The translations under genes were made by a program, and so were the position numbers. 64,000 nucleotides of DNA from Populus alba (Eukaryota > Streptophyta > Magnoliopsida > Malpighiales > Salicaceae). Each line of letters begins with the position of its first letter. The stretch's first letter is position 1. A model generated the notes under the pieces. It searched no databases and was not told where the DNA came from. It saw nothing but the letters and a program-made list of their open reading frames with translations. Where the stretch lies: the NCBI RefSeq assembly GCF_005239225.2, contig NC_133302.1, positions 17,649,357 through 17,713,356 of the forward strand. Direction: 5' to 3'. Below, in pieces: positions 1 through 12,070 of the stretch.

Positions 1-1778
1 ACATGAAAACAAAAAACATTTGTTTTTAAAGAATAAAAAAAACAAACCGATATTAATTAAAATGGATAGAAAAATATGCAAGAAAATCATGGATGTTTTT
101 GAAAATGTATTTTTTTTTTGTAAATTTTTGAACGGGCCAAACCCAAAATACAATTGGGCTGGGACTGACCCGAATAAAACACAAACTACCTTATATTGGG
201 TTGGACTCAGCCTAGTCGCGTGGATTGAGCTGATGATCGAACCCTGGTAGGTTATTGTGCCATGCACAATAACCAGCCAAATTTTGCCTCACATTGTAGA
301 AACATGCACAGTGCACGTTCTGTATGCAAGGGGATGAGACAGGATAACAGAGATGAAAGGACAAGAATTACCTGGAATGGAGGCGCTCTTGTAGCTGAGT
401 TGACGGTGGTTGGTAGTGACGGTGGTGTTGTTGCATTGACAGACAGTGGTTGCTACAAGAAGAGGAAGAAATGCGAAGAAATCTGCAGAGGCTGATGATG
501 GTGACAATCATAGTGGTTGATCCGCCTCTTATAAAGATCTGGGTTGGTGGTGGTAGTGGTGGTTATGGCAGGAGGCCGCGGCGGAGAGATAACAGAGAGG
601 TTCTATTGGTAGCAAAAACTGTGTTAAGGAGGCTGGTTTTTTTGGCTGTCTTTGGATCAAAATTTCTCCACCCCCTGAGCATGAAGATAAAATCTATTTA
701 TAGGCGGTGGAAAATGGACACTCTGTCTCTTCTAGTACAAACTCTCAGCCCTTGGTTCAACCCAAAAGCATCCCAACCATTGGCTCAAAGTAGGAATGAT
801 GAACTACCAGTTTTGCAGGAAAAATGGCTGGTTGGGTTGGCCATTTTGAGGTGGTGCCACCGCCTCTACAGCCTCGATCAACCCGAACAGCTTACACTAA
901 CGTGTGGTAAGATATCACATTATCATTTGCATGTACATTTCATCTAATTGGTGAAGAAACGAGGCGTCAAATGTCTTAGGAAGGTGGCCACCCAACCAGC
1001 TTTGCTGGAAAAGAAGATGAATAGTGTCTTACAATTTAGTCCTTAATTTGTGATTTATTTCTATCTACACCCATGATTGGCTTTAAACTTTTAATTTTGT
1101 TCAAGTTTACCCCTGAAGAACTTCAATTTAAACCCCAGATTTTAGCGCTTTTTTCCCTTTGGTCCTTGGTTTTGGATTTATGCAATTTGACCCTTAATTG
1201 ATTAATAAACTACCAATTTCTTCAATTTGACCCTTGATTTGGTCAATTTTAGTTCCTTTATTTACGCACCTTTTTCAATTTGGTCCTTAGTTTTGGATTT
1301 CTTCAATCAATCTCTAATTAGCCATCAAACTTCAATATCTATGCAATTAAGCCCTTGATTTGACGAAATCAACTCTCAAAAATTGTCTTTTGACCCCTGA
1401 ACTTTAATTTCTTCCAATTAAAGCCTAAATTGACTTAAAAATCAAATTTTCTTGTAATCAAACCCTATATAAATTCAATTAAACCTCCAATGAATTTTTA
1501 TTGAGTCCATAAACATATGATTTTGAACTTTTTTCCTCAAATTTAATTTTTCTTTGTCAACATGGCTCTTCATCTGTAAAATATACCGTCAAATTTTAAT
1601 CTTTGAATTTTTGAGCCTCCTCAACCAAGTTCTAGCCATTTTCTGGGCGCTCTGACATCCTCTTCTCACTATTATTATTTTTTGGATTTTTTTTTGTTTT
1701 TAGTTTGAATATTTTTATTTTTATTTTTTGGAAGAGAAAATGTGATTTTGGGGAATAACCAAAAAATGGGTTATGACA
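1..1778 (-). mobile_element. Element A 3' LTR (partial, runs off left edge)
   Basis: This is the 3' long terminal repeat of a minus-strand LTR retrotransposon. Read on the minus strand it begins TGTCATAACCC at 1778, directly after a polypurine tract. It matches the second LTR at 5482-6777 in several blocks: the terminal ~250 bp (1530-1778 versus 6525-6777) and the block at roughly 40-450 versus 6175-6490. The middle (about 480-1530) is absent from the 5' LTR, so that copy carries a deletion. A TATA-box candidate (TATAAATAG on minus, 694-702) lies in the part the 5' LTR lost. The LTR's distal end lies beyond base 1. The stretch 1020-1620 is low-complexity, AT-rich LTR sequence without genes. 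Short ORFs here are not convincing proteins. Confidence 0.85.
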
Positions 1779-1795
1779 ATTGCCCCCCCTTTTAC
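1779..1795 (-). other. Polypurine tract of element A
   Basis: On the minus strand this is a purine run (AAAAGGGGGGG) immediately before the 3' LTR start TGTCATAACC. It would prime plus-strand DNA synthesis. Confidence 0.75.
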
Positions 1796-1959
1796 AATGC
1801 TTATGATAGAAAATCTCATAAGAGATTATAGATAGTAAGCTTTGTAAAGAAGAAAAAGAAAAAGACAACAGACTCACCATATCAATAAATGATGAATTGT
1901 TTGAGGGTTGGAAAGCCCACTCAGAGTAAAAATTGAAAGATGTTTTTTTTAGAAATTTG

Positions 1960-2490
1960 AAAGATTTTGAAATGGTCAAACTGTAATGGGTAACCTGCCT
2001 AAAAAATGGATGGTCTCTTTGTAATGGGTGACCTATCCAAGAGAGAAAAAGGAATAGTGGTCTCATTGTAATGGATGATCTACTTAGAAAAATATTGGTC
2101 TCATTGTAATAGGTGACCTCCCTAAGGAAAAAGGAAACAGTGGTCTCATTGTAATGAGTGAACTACCCAGATAAAAAAACATGGAGAATTAGGCACCTTG
2201 TAATAGGTGACCTACCTAGAAAAATATTGGTCTCATTGTAATAGGTAACCTACCCAAGGAAAAAGGAAAGAGTTGTCTCATTGTAATGGGTGACCTACTC
2301 AAGTGGAAGAATGACCTCATTGTAATTGGTGACCTACCCTGATAAAAAAAAACATGGAGAATTGATCGCGTTGTAATGGGTGACCTACTCATAAAAAATG
2401 ATCTCATTGTAATAGGTGACCTGCCCAAATAAGAAAAAAGAGAAGAGTGGTCTCATTGTAATGGGTGACCTACCCATAAAAAGGATAGTG
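1960..2490 (-). repeat. Minisatellite array 1 of element A
   Basis: On the plus strand the core GGTCTCATTGTAATGGGTGA recurs about nine times, spaced roughly 40-65 bp by A-rich linkers. Individual units vary (AATGGGT/AATAGGT). The same core in reverse complement occurs in element D at 58305-58500, also just before the polypurine tract, so the array is a family character and not a local expansion. Tandem repeats between the coding region and the 3' LTR are known for Tat-lineage Ty3/gypsy elements. Confidence 0.85.
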
Positions 2491-2760
2491 AGGGCTCAAA
2501 GGTGCACTTGAAAGGAGATAGGGTTATAAAACGTACTACCCAAGAGATGGTGGCTCAAAGGCGCACTCAAAAGGAGGTAAGGTTAGAAAACGCACTACCT
2601 AAGAAGTGAGGGCTTAAAGGCGCACTCGAAAGGAGGTAGGGTTATAAAATGCACTACTTAAAAGATGTTATCTCAAAGGCACACTCGAAATGAAGTGAGG
2701 GCATAAAGGCGCACTCAAAATGAGGTAGGGTTAGAAAATACACTACCTAAGACAATATTG
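2480..2760 (-). repeat. Minisatellite array 2 of element A
   Basis: Units built on GGGCTCAAAGGCGCACTCGA plus AAGGAGGTAGGGTTA repeat about five or six times with period about 60 bp or half of that. The reverse-complement version makes up the much longer array at 57360-58280 in element D. Order relative to array 1 is the same in both elements. Confidence 0.8.
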
Positions 2761-5454
2761 AAAGCAATGCATTATGATCAATATGCATGTATACTTACCT
2801 GAGAAATGTAGGTCCCCATTTCTTCATGGCCTTTTCACTCTTGCTTACTCGAGTAATCTCTTGTGATTTGGACCTCTAGGAAGGACTTGATATCATCATG
2901 CTTCTTTGTCCTCCGCCCTTCATCTCAAAGGTTGCCAGTTTTGGCATTTTTCTTAGAAAAGGAATCATAGAGCCAGCCCTACCAGAAGTTTTTGATTGCC
3001 CCCCAGCTTGATCATGCCCCTAAGTATTCAATTCAGGTTTAGGGATGAGGCTATGTGAAGGAAGGTTAGACAATGGGTTGTCTTCATGTAGAATTTTTGG
3101 AATTTCAAAGCTATTCCAGACACATAAATCATTTTCACATAGACTCAAAGCGAACTCATTCTGAAGAAATTCAAGTGATTCATATGGAGAGGTTTTTAAA
3201 AGTGATGAAAACTTTTTGTTTTGATTTTGGTGAAAAATATGAAGTGACATTTAGTTGGTCAAAATGGTTCAAGATTTAATATAAGAGTTTCAAAGAACCA
3301 ATCGTTAAAGCATCCATTTTATTTATATGAATAATAGAGCTTGTTTCACATGAGAAAGCACTGCTTACCGATCTAGATTGCTTGCCTTTAATCAGAAAGG
3401 GCTTAATTAGGCATGTAATATAGGCTTGGGCTATTGGTTATGAAGAAAAAGGATATTTACAAGCTCAAAAGGTGTTTAAGGGATTTCAAGACTAAGGATC
3501 ACTTGTGCTTGTTTTTTGACCTTTTGTCTTTTGAATTGTCTTTCCCAAATGGTCTATCATGCCCCCTAGTGTTGGGCTTGGGCTCTTTCTCTTTGTTTTT
3601 GTTTTCTTCATTTGGTTTTGACATCATCATATTGGTTATTTTTTATGAGAAGCTCAATTTTTTTGGACCCTTTGGTTTTTTTCTTCATGCCCCCAATTTT
3701 GTTTGGACACTTTTGATGATTGAGAATTTTCTTTTATGCCCCTAATGTTGCTTGGACACTTTCAATTATTGACGTTTTTTTTTTTTTTGCTATGTCTCTT
3801 GCACTTTCCAATCAGTGTGGAGTGTGATCCTAGCCAAGGTTATTTCTAAAAAAAATATTATTAGGCTAAAAAGGGGACTACAAATGATATATTTTAGCCT
3901 CGTGAAATGATTATAAAAAATGGCCTCTTGTCATTTCAAACTCATGAATTTAGGATCGGCAAGCCTTGCTTTCATGCGAGTATGTAACGTGATTTCTCAT
4001 TATTCATTCAAATAAAACTAAGCTTTGGAGTTACCTCATGGTGTTTTGTTTGTTTTTTTTTTTTCGGGTTTTCTAGGTGTATGGTTACCTTTCTAAAGAA
4101 TCACTTGAATTTCCAGAACTCATTTGTTTTGGACAAACACCAACATAATTTCTGTTTTTGTACTAAACTTTGAATTCCAAAAAATCCTCATGAACATGTA
4201 TGATCATGTATAGCTTTAGAAGAAAAGGGAAACACACCCAAAGATTTTTGGCGCAATGATTTCATGCTTAAAGGTTATGTTCAATGTGTTATTTGCATGA
4301 AACAACAACAAAAATGAAGGCATATTATACACATATGATCTTATTAACGATAAAGGCTCATTTGATAAGGAAAGTCTTATGGAATTTTGAGCCAAATTAC
4401 CAACAAAAATTGGAACAGGTTGAAACAAAAAATCAAGAAGTTTGTAGGCATAATCGAATAGATGTAGTTATTTTTTTTGGCAGAACAAGAATAGGCTCCA
4501 TTTTGCAATGGTGGTGTAATTCCCCTTCAGTCAGCCTTCCCATAAAAGCTTTTGCAGAAATGCTGGATTGTGTTGAGACTCTTGACCATGTTTGCCCTCA
4601 ATTTCTTCGGGCTGAGTTGTAATTGGGGTTAGAAAAAAGATGATAGGTTGGTTGGAAGGAATTTCCCCAGAGTTTTTTCTAAGTATTTGCTCGAGTAAAC
4701 TAGAGGCGAGTCAAGCTTTCTTCAAAGACTCCAACTCTTCTTGAAAATGGACGTTACGACGAGCACGCTCCTCATTTTCCATGTTTTTCACTCAAAGTCA
4801 AGTGTTGTAGACTTGTAAGGGACCTATTTTTCATCCCAGTGTATGCATGACAAATGTATGAATATGTAATGTTTATGATGAACTTGCCCTTCAAGGGGTG
4901 ACATATGATCATAACTCTTGCATGATGAAACAAGAATCTTGATTCTTGCCCAAACTCTATAATGAAAATTTTCTTAGTAATGGTCATTGTGTCATCCACA
5001 AGTCTTGAGTTTAAGATGCTTCAAGAAGGGTTTGCCTTGATGTAAATAAAGATAGCACATACAACCTAAGCACATGTTCTATTCATTATGTGAACATGGG
5101 TAGGTTTTCTACTTGGTTTCAAAAGGGTCTCATATTTGCTCAGTGACGATCTTCGAAAAGACAATATAAGAGCGTTGCAACAAATGGTTAAGGCACATAT
5201 ACCCACCATTACCAAGCAAGCACTCAAATATGAGTTTGGTATTTCATGCCTTTGAACCCTGACCAATAGTCATAGGGCAGATCGCTACTTCCCCACTTAA
5301 CCTAGAAGCTTGTGTGTGCTTTCAAAAATAAAGACATGTGATGCATGAGACAATTCTACAAAATGCATTGATGAAACAAAAATAAAACAAGAAAAACATG
5401 TAAGAACTTAAACACATCAAATACACACAGCTTAGTCCAATATTGTTAGAAATA

Positions 5455-5481
5455 GTACCATCCTTAGCGGAGTCGCCATTC
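5455..5481 (-). other. Primer-binding-site candidate of element A
   Basis: Directly inside the 5' LTR, the minus strand reads ATGGCGACTCCGCTAAGGAT. The position fits the tRNA primer-binding site of an LTR retrotransposon. I have not assigned the tRNA. A degenerate equivalent sits after the 5' LTR of element D (53513 onward, ending in CTAGGGACTTCT). Confidence 0.6.
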
Positions 5482-6777
5482 TGTCGCACGTGTGCGGCGT
5501 CGTGACGATCGCCCACCACCCTCATCAAGTGTGGAGTTTTTATCTTGGAAAATATGGGAAGACAAGAAATTCTTGTCTTTTATCAGTGGAAAAAAATATA
5601 ATGGGAGTCACCACCTAGTATTTTGGTTACTAGGAACCCTAACTAGTCTTAGAGATCGGGTACGGAGACTGGTTACGTAAAGGGAAGGTATTAGCACCCC
5701 AAATACACCCTACCTATGATAAGCTGCATTGTTTTATTATCTAATAAAAACTAAGGTCTTATCGTGTTCTCTAATTTTTGATCTATCTATGGCTTAAGAA
5801 AAGTCCTCCTCGGTAAGGAGGTCCTTATCTTATCGGGTAAAAACCTAATTGTGCTAACATCAAATAAAAAACTACCTTTTTAATATCAGGAGTACGTTTT
5901 ACATATAAATTCATAATCACGGATATTCAAAGAAAACAAAATATTTTTTTGGGTGATTTTTTGAAATATTAGCCTAGTTCTCATAACTCTAATAAACTGG
6001 TTATTAAAATCAAAATGTATGCTAATACATATTTTTTGAATTTTTGTTGTATGGAAATATAATGTGATTTTTTCTTTGAGAGACTGGGCCATATGCATGA
6101 AAACAAAAAAAAAATTAAAAAAGTTTTGATGAAAACCAAGTATTTTAATACTGCAATTGTTTTTTTACGGTATATAAAAACAAACCAATATTAATTAAAT
6201 GAACCAGTATATAAGAGTGGACTAGGCTGATGATCCAACCCAGGCTGGTTACTGTGCCATGCACAGTAACAAGCCAAATGTAATTATCCGGTTATTGTGC
6301 TTATGCACAGTAACCGAATAATTATTTTGCCTTGCATTGCAGAAACATGCAAAGTGCATGTTTTGCATGCAAATGAATGAAATGGGAAAACAGAGATGAA
6401 AGGATGAGAATTACCTAGAATGGAGGCGCTCTGGTAGCTGAGCTGACGGTAGTTGGTGGTGATGGTGATGTTGTTGCTGTGGCAGATAGTGGTTGCTGTA
6501 AGAAGAGCTTTTCAAATTGAATTTGGACTTTTTTCCTCAAATTGAATTTTTCTTTATCAACAGGGCTCTTCATCTATAAAATATACTATCAAATTTTAAT
6601 CTTTGAATTTTTTAGCCTCCTTAACCAACTTCTAGCCATTTTCTAGGCAATCTGACATCCTCTTCTTACTGTTATTATTTTTTCGATTTGTTTTGTTTTT
6701 AGTTTGAATATTTTTTTTTTGATTTTTTGGAAGAGAAAACATGAATTTAAGGAATAACCAAAAAATGGGTTATGACA
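5482..6777 (-). mobile_element. Element A 5' LTR
   Basis: The minus-strand LTR begins TGTCATAACC at 6777 and ends ...CGACA at 5482, about 1296 bp. It pairs with the 3' LTR at 1-1778 but lacks about 1 kb of its middle, including the TATA region. The block at 5595-5720 (GGAGTCACCACCTAGTATTT and following) is a conserved LTR segment found five more times in this window. The flanking bases 6778-6782 (TGTGA) should be the target-site duplication; its partner is outside the window. Confidence 0.85.
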
Positions 6778-7600
6778 TGTGATGCAACAACCTAAAGCAA
6801 GAGCATGTCCAAAGCTTCCATGACTTATGTGTTAAACTTGTTTCACGTTTTAGCACTAGGATTCCCATGAAAAAAGCTTTACAGAGCTATTTGGAGTTAC
6901 CCAAGGTGAGAAGGTGTCCACCTAAGCATATCTAAGGACATTTAATGAAGAAATGCTTGAGGTGGAAGACCTATTGGGACCCATAGCATGTGAGGCTTTG
7001 ATCAAGGGGTAAAAGTGAAGAGTTATGGAAGTAGCTCAACCTGCTATAAGGCAGAACTCCTAAGGGTGAAGCAGATGATTGAGAGCCACATAAAAGTGGA
7101 GAAAACCACCCACATAGAGAGGGGTCAGAGTTGAACCCCCAACAAGAATCGTTCCCCTATTAGACGATAGGATGTTAAGAAGAAATAACCCTCTAGGGAA
7201 CATCCTAGTAGGCCCAAAAGAGTTTACACTCCTATAAACACCAGCTATACAGAGATCTACACGGCTTTGAAGGGTCAAAACCTACATCAATATCCTCCTC
7301 TTTTAAAACCTAATCCCAGCCTCAAGTTCTCCAAGAAGTATTGCCAGTTCCATAAAGAGAAGGAAAACGACACTAGGGATTGCTATGCTCTCAAGAAATA
7401 AGTGGAGAAACTTTTAACACAAGGATACCTAAAAAAATTCCTAAAAAATGATCCACCTCAAGAAGGGAAGGGATGTGAAGTGAGACAATAGAGACCAGCA
7501 CTTCTAGAGGTCCTTATCATACTGAAAGGCTTATATACTAATGTAGGCGTCACCAGTAATAAGAGAGCAAGGTTGAGAGATCAATTTCTAGTGACAATGG
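6778..7600 (+). pseudogene. Element C gag remnant (Tat lineage), 5' end cut by element A
   Basis: The internal sequence resumes here, directly after the 5' LTR of A, without any LTR of its own. Translated fragments read like the end of a plant gypsy gag: a segment on mRNA-scale helices ending in an alternating basic region near 7320-7480, followed by a linker to the protease. Many stops and frameshifts are present. The upstream part of gag and the 5' LTR of C should lie left of the window, because A inserted into this gene. Confidence 0.55.
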
Positions 7601-7900
7601 GTTAAGAAAGTTCTTGGCATGAACCCATCACTTTCACCCTTGCTGATGGACAAGGGATTAAACATCCATATGAAGATGCCTTGGTGATTTTCACGGTCAT
7701 GAAGGGTCACAAGGTCCACAGGATCTTAGTGGATGACAATAGCTTAGTGAACATCCTATCAGCAGATGTCATGACAACGATGGGCATAGACGAATCTAGA
7801 ATGACTCTAATGCCAACACCCTTAATTGGGATAAAAGGGTTAGTAGTGCCTGTGAGGGAGCAGTAAGGTTGACTGTCATAATGGGATTGCACCCTGTTGT
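7600..7900 (+). pseudogene. Element C aspartic protease remnant
   Basis: The reading frame at 7681-7866 contains a retropepsin-like stretch: HKVHRILVDDNSLVNIL at about 7705-7755, then a hydrophobic strand LIGIKGLVVPV. In retrotransposon proteases the catalytic motif is normally D-[ST]-G; here it reads DDNS, so the enzyme is dead. The frame stops at 7864. It lies between gag and RT, as expected for Ty3/gypsy. Confidence 0.6.
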
Positions 7901-8399
7901 GTAACTCTCTAACAAACCTTTATGGTCATTGACACCCATCTCCCATACAATGCCATCATTGGGAGGCCATTGCTCCACCAGATTAGTGCAGTAGCTAACA
8001 CTAAGCATGTAACCATGAAGTTCCTAACTGTTAAAGGGGTAGCTACAGTGAAAGGGAACTAGGAAGCCTTAAGAGAGTGTGCAAACACAAGTATGAAGGA
8101 CAATAAAGCCCACTAATTGATCACCCCAAAACCTACAGAGAGAAGATTGAGGTTAAAATAAAGGTAGTTAAAGTTCGTTTAGGCCCTACCAAGAAAAAAG
8201 TCATAAGAGTGGGTTGCACCCAGAACAGTAAACAGAAACATGATCTCACAGAGCTGTTGGTATCGCATAGAAGCAACTTTGCCTTCCATCTAGAGGATAT
8301 GCTAAGGATCAGCCCTGAAATAGCTTTGTACCAGCTGAATGTAGACCCTAGCTTTCCTCCAGTATGACAGAAGAAGAGAAGTATAAGGGAGGATAGGAA

Positions 8400-9000
8400 A
8401 AAGGCCATCTATAAGGAGGTAGACAAGCTTATATTAGCAGAATTTATACGAGAGGTGACATACCCTGAGTGGCTTGCCAATATTGTGATGGTAAAGAAGG
8501 CCAACAACAAATGGCGAATGTGTGTGGACTTTATAGATTTGAACAAGGCTTGCCTGAAGGATAATGACCCTTTCCACAAGATAGATAAATTGGTGGATTC
8601 AACAATGGGGTTTGAGTTCCTTAGCTCATTGGATGCATACTCTGGGTACCATTAAATCCCTATACATCTAGCTGATGAAGAGAAAATGTCTTTCACAACT
8701 AAAAGAGGGACCTATTGTTACAGGGCTATGCCTTTCGGTCTGAAGAATGTAGAGACAACATACCAAAGGATGGTGGACAAAGTGTTCAAACGTTACTTGG
8801 GCAAGATCATGAAAGGATATGTGGATGACATGCTAGTGAAAAGTATGACTTTTGAACAACATCTACAAGACCTCAGAGAAGTTTTCCAAGTACTAGAGAG
8901 CCATAATATGAAGCTGAACCCCTCCAAGTGCATGTTCGCCATCCAGAAGGGGAAGTTCTTGGGTTTTCTGGTCAGTAATAGAGGGATTAAGCCCAACTAA
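8400..9000 (+). pseudogene. Element C reverse transcriptase remnant
   Basis: Ty3/gypsy reverse transcriptase would copy element RNA into cDNA. Two open pieces, 8455-8655 and 8686-9000, are interrupted by a TAA at 8653. Visible motifs are WRMCVDFIDLNKAC (finger/palm start), LDAYSGYH, FTTKRGTYCYRAMPFGLKN, and the polymerase active site YVDDML at 8818-8835, followed by the thumb-proximal LNPSKCMFAIQKGKFLGF. The catalytic aspartates remain but the ORF is broken. A further stop at 8998 ends the piece. The motif spelling fits the Tat/Retand branch. Confidence 0.85.
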
Positions 9001-9149
9001 AAAAAAATTAAGGTATTGTTGAGCATAACCCTCCCAAGATAGTGAAAGAGGTGCAACGCCTCATAGAAATGTTAACAGCTTTGAGTAGATTCATAACTAG
9101 ATTGGGGGAACGAAGTTTACCATTTTTCAAAGTTCTGAGGAGCACCCCC

Positions 9150-9560
9150 AACTACTAGTGGACACCTGAGTGTCAAAAATATTTCGAAGAGCTAGAGGTT
9201 TACCTCTCCTCTCTCAATGTTCTGATCCTACAGAGGGAGAGACTATATTCTTGTATCTAAAGGTGGTAGACCAGGTTGTTAGTGTAGAGTTGGTCAGAGG
9301 AGAAAAAGGAGTACAACATCCGATATACTATACGGGCAAGACACTTCTAGATATAGAAACCTACTACTTGAGAGTAGATAAGATTGTCTTAGCACAATCT
9401 TATCTACTGGTGACAACTTATAAGTAGTTGATGACTTATTTCTAAGCACACCAAGTGGTAGTATTAATGGACCAACCTCTAAGACAAATCCTTTACAAAT
9501 TGGACATGTCAAGACGACCGGTGAAATGTGAAATAGTATTGGGAGAATATGGGTTACAAC
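9150..9560 (+). pseudogene. Element C RNase H remnant
   Basis: After RT the sequence continues through the connection domain (WTPEC-like at about 9160) into the canonical gypsy RNase H, as far as the LRQILYKLDM-like end near 9480-9510. The frame is broken by several stops. It is recognised mainly by position and by scattered matches to the consensus order of the polyprotein. Confidence 0.55.
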
Positions 9561-9699
9561 ACAAACTAAGACTCACAATTAAAGGGCAAGCCCTGACCAA
9601 CTCTATAATAGATTGTAGATTTGAATAGGCTGCCATAGAGGATCCTTCTCCTGATCCGAAACTGGTAAAGCCTGAGTCATTAGAATAGAACCCCTTCCA

Positions 9700-10110
9700 G
9701 TATTGGCAACTCTATATGGACGATAACTCTACACAAGAAGGAAATGGGTTAGAGACTTACTTACTAGCTTAGAGGGACAGGTTTTCTAGTATGGGCTCAG
9801 ATTTGGGTTTCTAGCTACCAACAATGTGGTCGAATATGAAGCCTTGATAGCTGGCTTGGGTTTGGCAGAAGCTTTGAAAGTGTACCCCTTATAGGTGCAC
9901 AACGATTCTAAGCTAATTGTGGGACACTGCTAGGGGATGTATGAAGCCAGGGATCCAACCATGGTCAAATATTTTGAGAAGGCTAAAGCCACGCTGACTT
10001 AGAAGGACGGGATAATCAACATCACCAGGGTGCACTAGAGGACAATGCATAAGCTGACTTCCTCTCTAAGATAGCCAGTGCTAACCCAACCGACCTTTCC
10101 ATTGATGTCT
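9700..10110 (+). pseudogene. Element C second (archaeal-like) RNase H remnant
   Basis: A second RNase H-like domain between the normal RNase H and integrase is the hallmark of the Tat lineage. Here LYMDDNSTQEGNG (about 9710-9750) corresponds to the first catalytic Asp strand. NNVVEYEALIAGLGLAEAL (about 9817-9874) matches the helix with the catalytic Glu (usual spelling NNxAEYEALIAGL). VHNDSKLIVG (about 9894-9925) carries the third acidic residue. Stops such as the TAG near 9769 interrupt it. Confidence 0.75.
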
Positions 10111-10289
10111 AGATTAAAGTCTTGGACTGACTAAGTGTGAAAGAGAGCAATGCTACAACACTCCTAATTATGAGAGCTGAGGATTAGAGAGCACCAATCA
10201 AAGAATACCTACTCACAGGTACCTTGCCTTCGGATAGAATGAAAGCCATTAAGCTGACCAAGAGAGCCTAAGGTTATTGTTTGATTAAC

Positions 10290-11110
10290 GGGGTCTTGTA
10301 TCGAAGATCTACATCATCATCGCTCCTCAAGTGCTTATCTTTAGAGGAAAACACTTATGTTTTGAGGGAGATGCATGAGGGAGTTTATGGATTGCAAACA
10401 TGATTTAGATCCTTGGATGCTCAGACCATAATAGAAGACTTTTATTGGCCTTCTATACTCCAAGAATCTAAAGACCTAGTAAAGAAGTGTGATAAGTGTC
10501 AAAGATTTGCCACAGTGTTAAGGCAGCCCTTAATTGAGGTGACAATGATCACTTCTCCTTGGCCTTTCTACCAATAGGAATGGATATTCTAAGACCCTTC
10601 CCTAAAGCAACAAGGAAAAGACAGTTTATTCTAGTGGTTGTGGACTACTTCACCAAATGGATGGAAGCTGAAGCATTAACAAACATCACAACCAACAAGG
10701 TGATCTCTCTCTTATGAAAGAGCATAATCTGCTAATTTGGTTACCTAGGATACTGATCACCGCAATGGAACCCAATTCAACAACCAGGAGATGAGGGAAT
10801 AGTGTGAAAGGTTGCACATTGGTCATAGGTTCTCTTTAGTATCACACCCTTACAAATGGGCAAGTTGAACTTTCTAACAGGGTCTTACCCAATGGTCTAA
10901 AGAAGAAGATAAAATAGGCTAAGTCAGAATAGGTTGAGCTCTTGAATGAAATCTTATGGGCATATAGGACAAAAATAAAGATCTCAATAGGGAAACCCCT
11001 TTTCTCCTCACATATGGAACTGAAGCCATGATTCCAATAGAGATTGGATGTCCTAGCATCAGAATATTGCACTTCTCTCCTCAAAATAATAAGGAATTAA
11101 AGTCAATCTA
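10290..11110 (+). pseudogene. Element C integrase remnant
   Basis: The integrase region is recognisable from the zinc-binding HHCC segment (EMHEGVYG at about 10368, CDKCQRFA at about 10489), through FILVVVDYFTKWMEAEAL (about 10625-10680) and the sequence matching PYTNGQVELSNR (about 10847-10880), to the WAYRTKIK / PLLLTYGTEAMIPIEIG end (about 10958-11050). Frames change repeatedly and stops are common, so it cannot encode a working enzyme. Confidence 0.8.
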
Positions 11111-11479
11111 GACTTACTGGAAGAGTCTAGACTCACATCTGCAATAAGGAATGAGGCTTACAGACACAACGCTACTCATTATCACTTAAAAACAGAACCT
11201 TCAAACAAGGAAGCTTGGTACTAAAAAAGCTATAAGCCATAGATAAATAGAGAAAGTAGATGAAAGCTAGCTCCAAAATGGGATGGTCATTTCAGAGTGA
11301 CACGGGTGATCAGAGCTAACACTTATCACTTGTAAAATCTACAAGGCCCTGACTTTCCTCATACGTGGCAATCAAACCATCTTAGGTTGTATCATTGTTG
11401 AATACATAAATGAAGAATGCCTATTTTTATCACTTGTGTTCTTATTTAATTTACATTCCTTTCTTAAGAATACTTTCTA

Positions 11480-12070
11480 CCTATCCAAACGGGGTTGCAC
11501 ACCCCTGTGGCATTCAGGGCCCCCTTCTCCAAGATGGTAATGAAGTTTAAAGTGAGCATCAACCTCTATTATCATCAATCAGGGTTACACACCCCTGTGA
11601 TGTCTGGGACCCACTTCTCTTGGGCAGTAATAAGAGATCAATGCTTCACTTTTCAAGACTGCTTTTAATGTCCCCTCCCTTTCTTCTGTCTAACCTTTTC
11701 AGTTGGAAGTAAGAGCACTAGAGCGACCTTATCGAGTCCATCTTGTCTGTTCAAACGGGTTACATACCCATGTGTGTGGTATGGGACCCGCATCTCTCCT
11801 GGACAGCATAAGACTAGTCTCTATTACATTTAAGAGTACTGGGGCAACCTTACTAGGCTCAACTCGTCTATCCAACTTGGCTTACACACCTTGTGTACGG
11901 TCTTGGACCCACATCTCTTCTGGATAGCACATGTACTAGCCTCTACGACATTAACAAGTGCTGGAACCAGCTTTCCTATAATAACACATCATACTGGTCC
12001 AAATGGGGTTACACACCACTGTGGTGTTTAAGACCCACTTCTCCAGGACAACAATGATTGTCTAATGCTC
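11480..12070 (+). repeat. Tandem repeat zone downstream of element C integrase
   Basis: The core GGGTTACACACCCCTGTG, followed about 15 bp later by GGACCCACTTCTC, occurs five times (about 11490, 11580, 11757, 11877, 12004). Spacing varies from about 90 to 175 bp. It lies between integrase and the polypurine tract, the same place as the arrays of elements A and D. No protein is encoded. Confidence 0.8.

Larger units (their letters stand above)
1779..5481 (-). mobile_element. Element A internal region, no recognisable gag or pol
   Basis: This is the internal domain between the two A LTRs, bounded by a polypurine tract (1779-1795, minus strand) and a primer-binding-site-like sequence (about 5460-5481, minus: ATGGCGACTCCGCT). 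At 3.7 kb it is too short for a gypsy polyprotein, and I find no gag, RT, RNase H or integrase motif in any frame. The small ORFs (for example 3020-3250 and 5066-5266, minus) have no recognisable domain. The 3' third is two minisatellite arrays. Short stretches near 5.1-5.3 kb resemble the leader of element D near 53.75-53.94 kb, so A and D are one family. A is best described as a non-autonomous, LARD-like element that must borrow its enzymes. Confidence 0.7.

Noticed and set aside
450..947. 165-codon plus-strand ORF
   Set aside because: Located in LTR A, antisense to the element, and not open in the related LTR G (36143 onward).
1960..2760. CRISPR-like regular repeats
   Set aside because: The units are diverged, spacers are A-rich and not unique, the context is a plant LTR retrotransposon, and the same repeats recur in element D.
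11703..11927. 74-codon plus-strand ORF after the integrase of element C
   Set aside because: It runs through the tandem repeat zone and is not kept from unit to unit.
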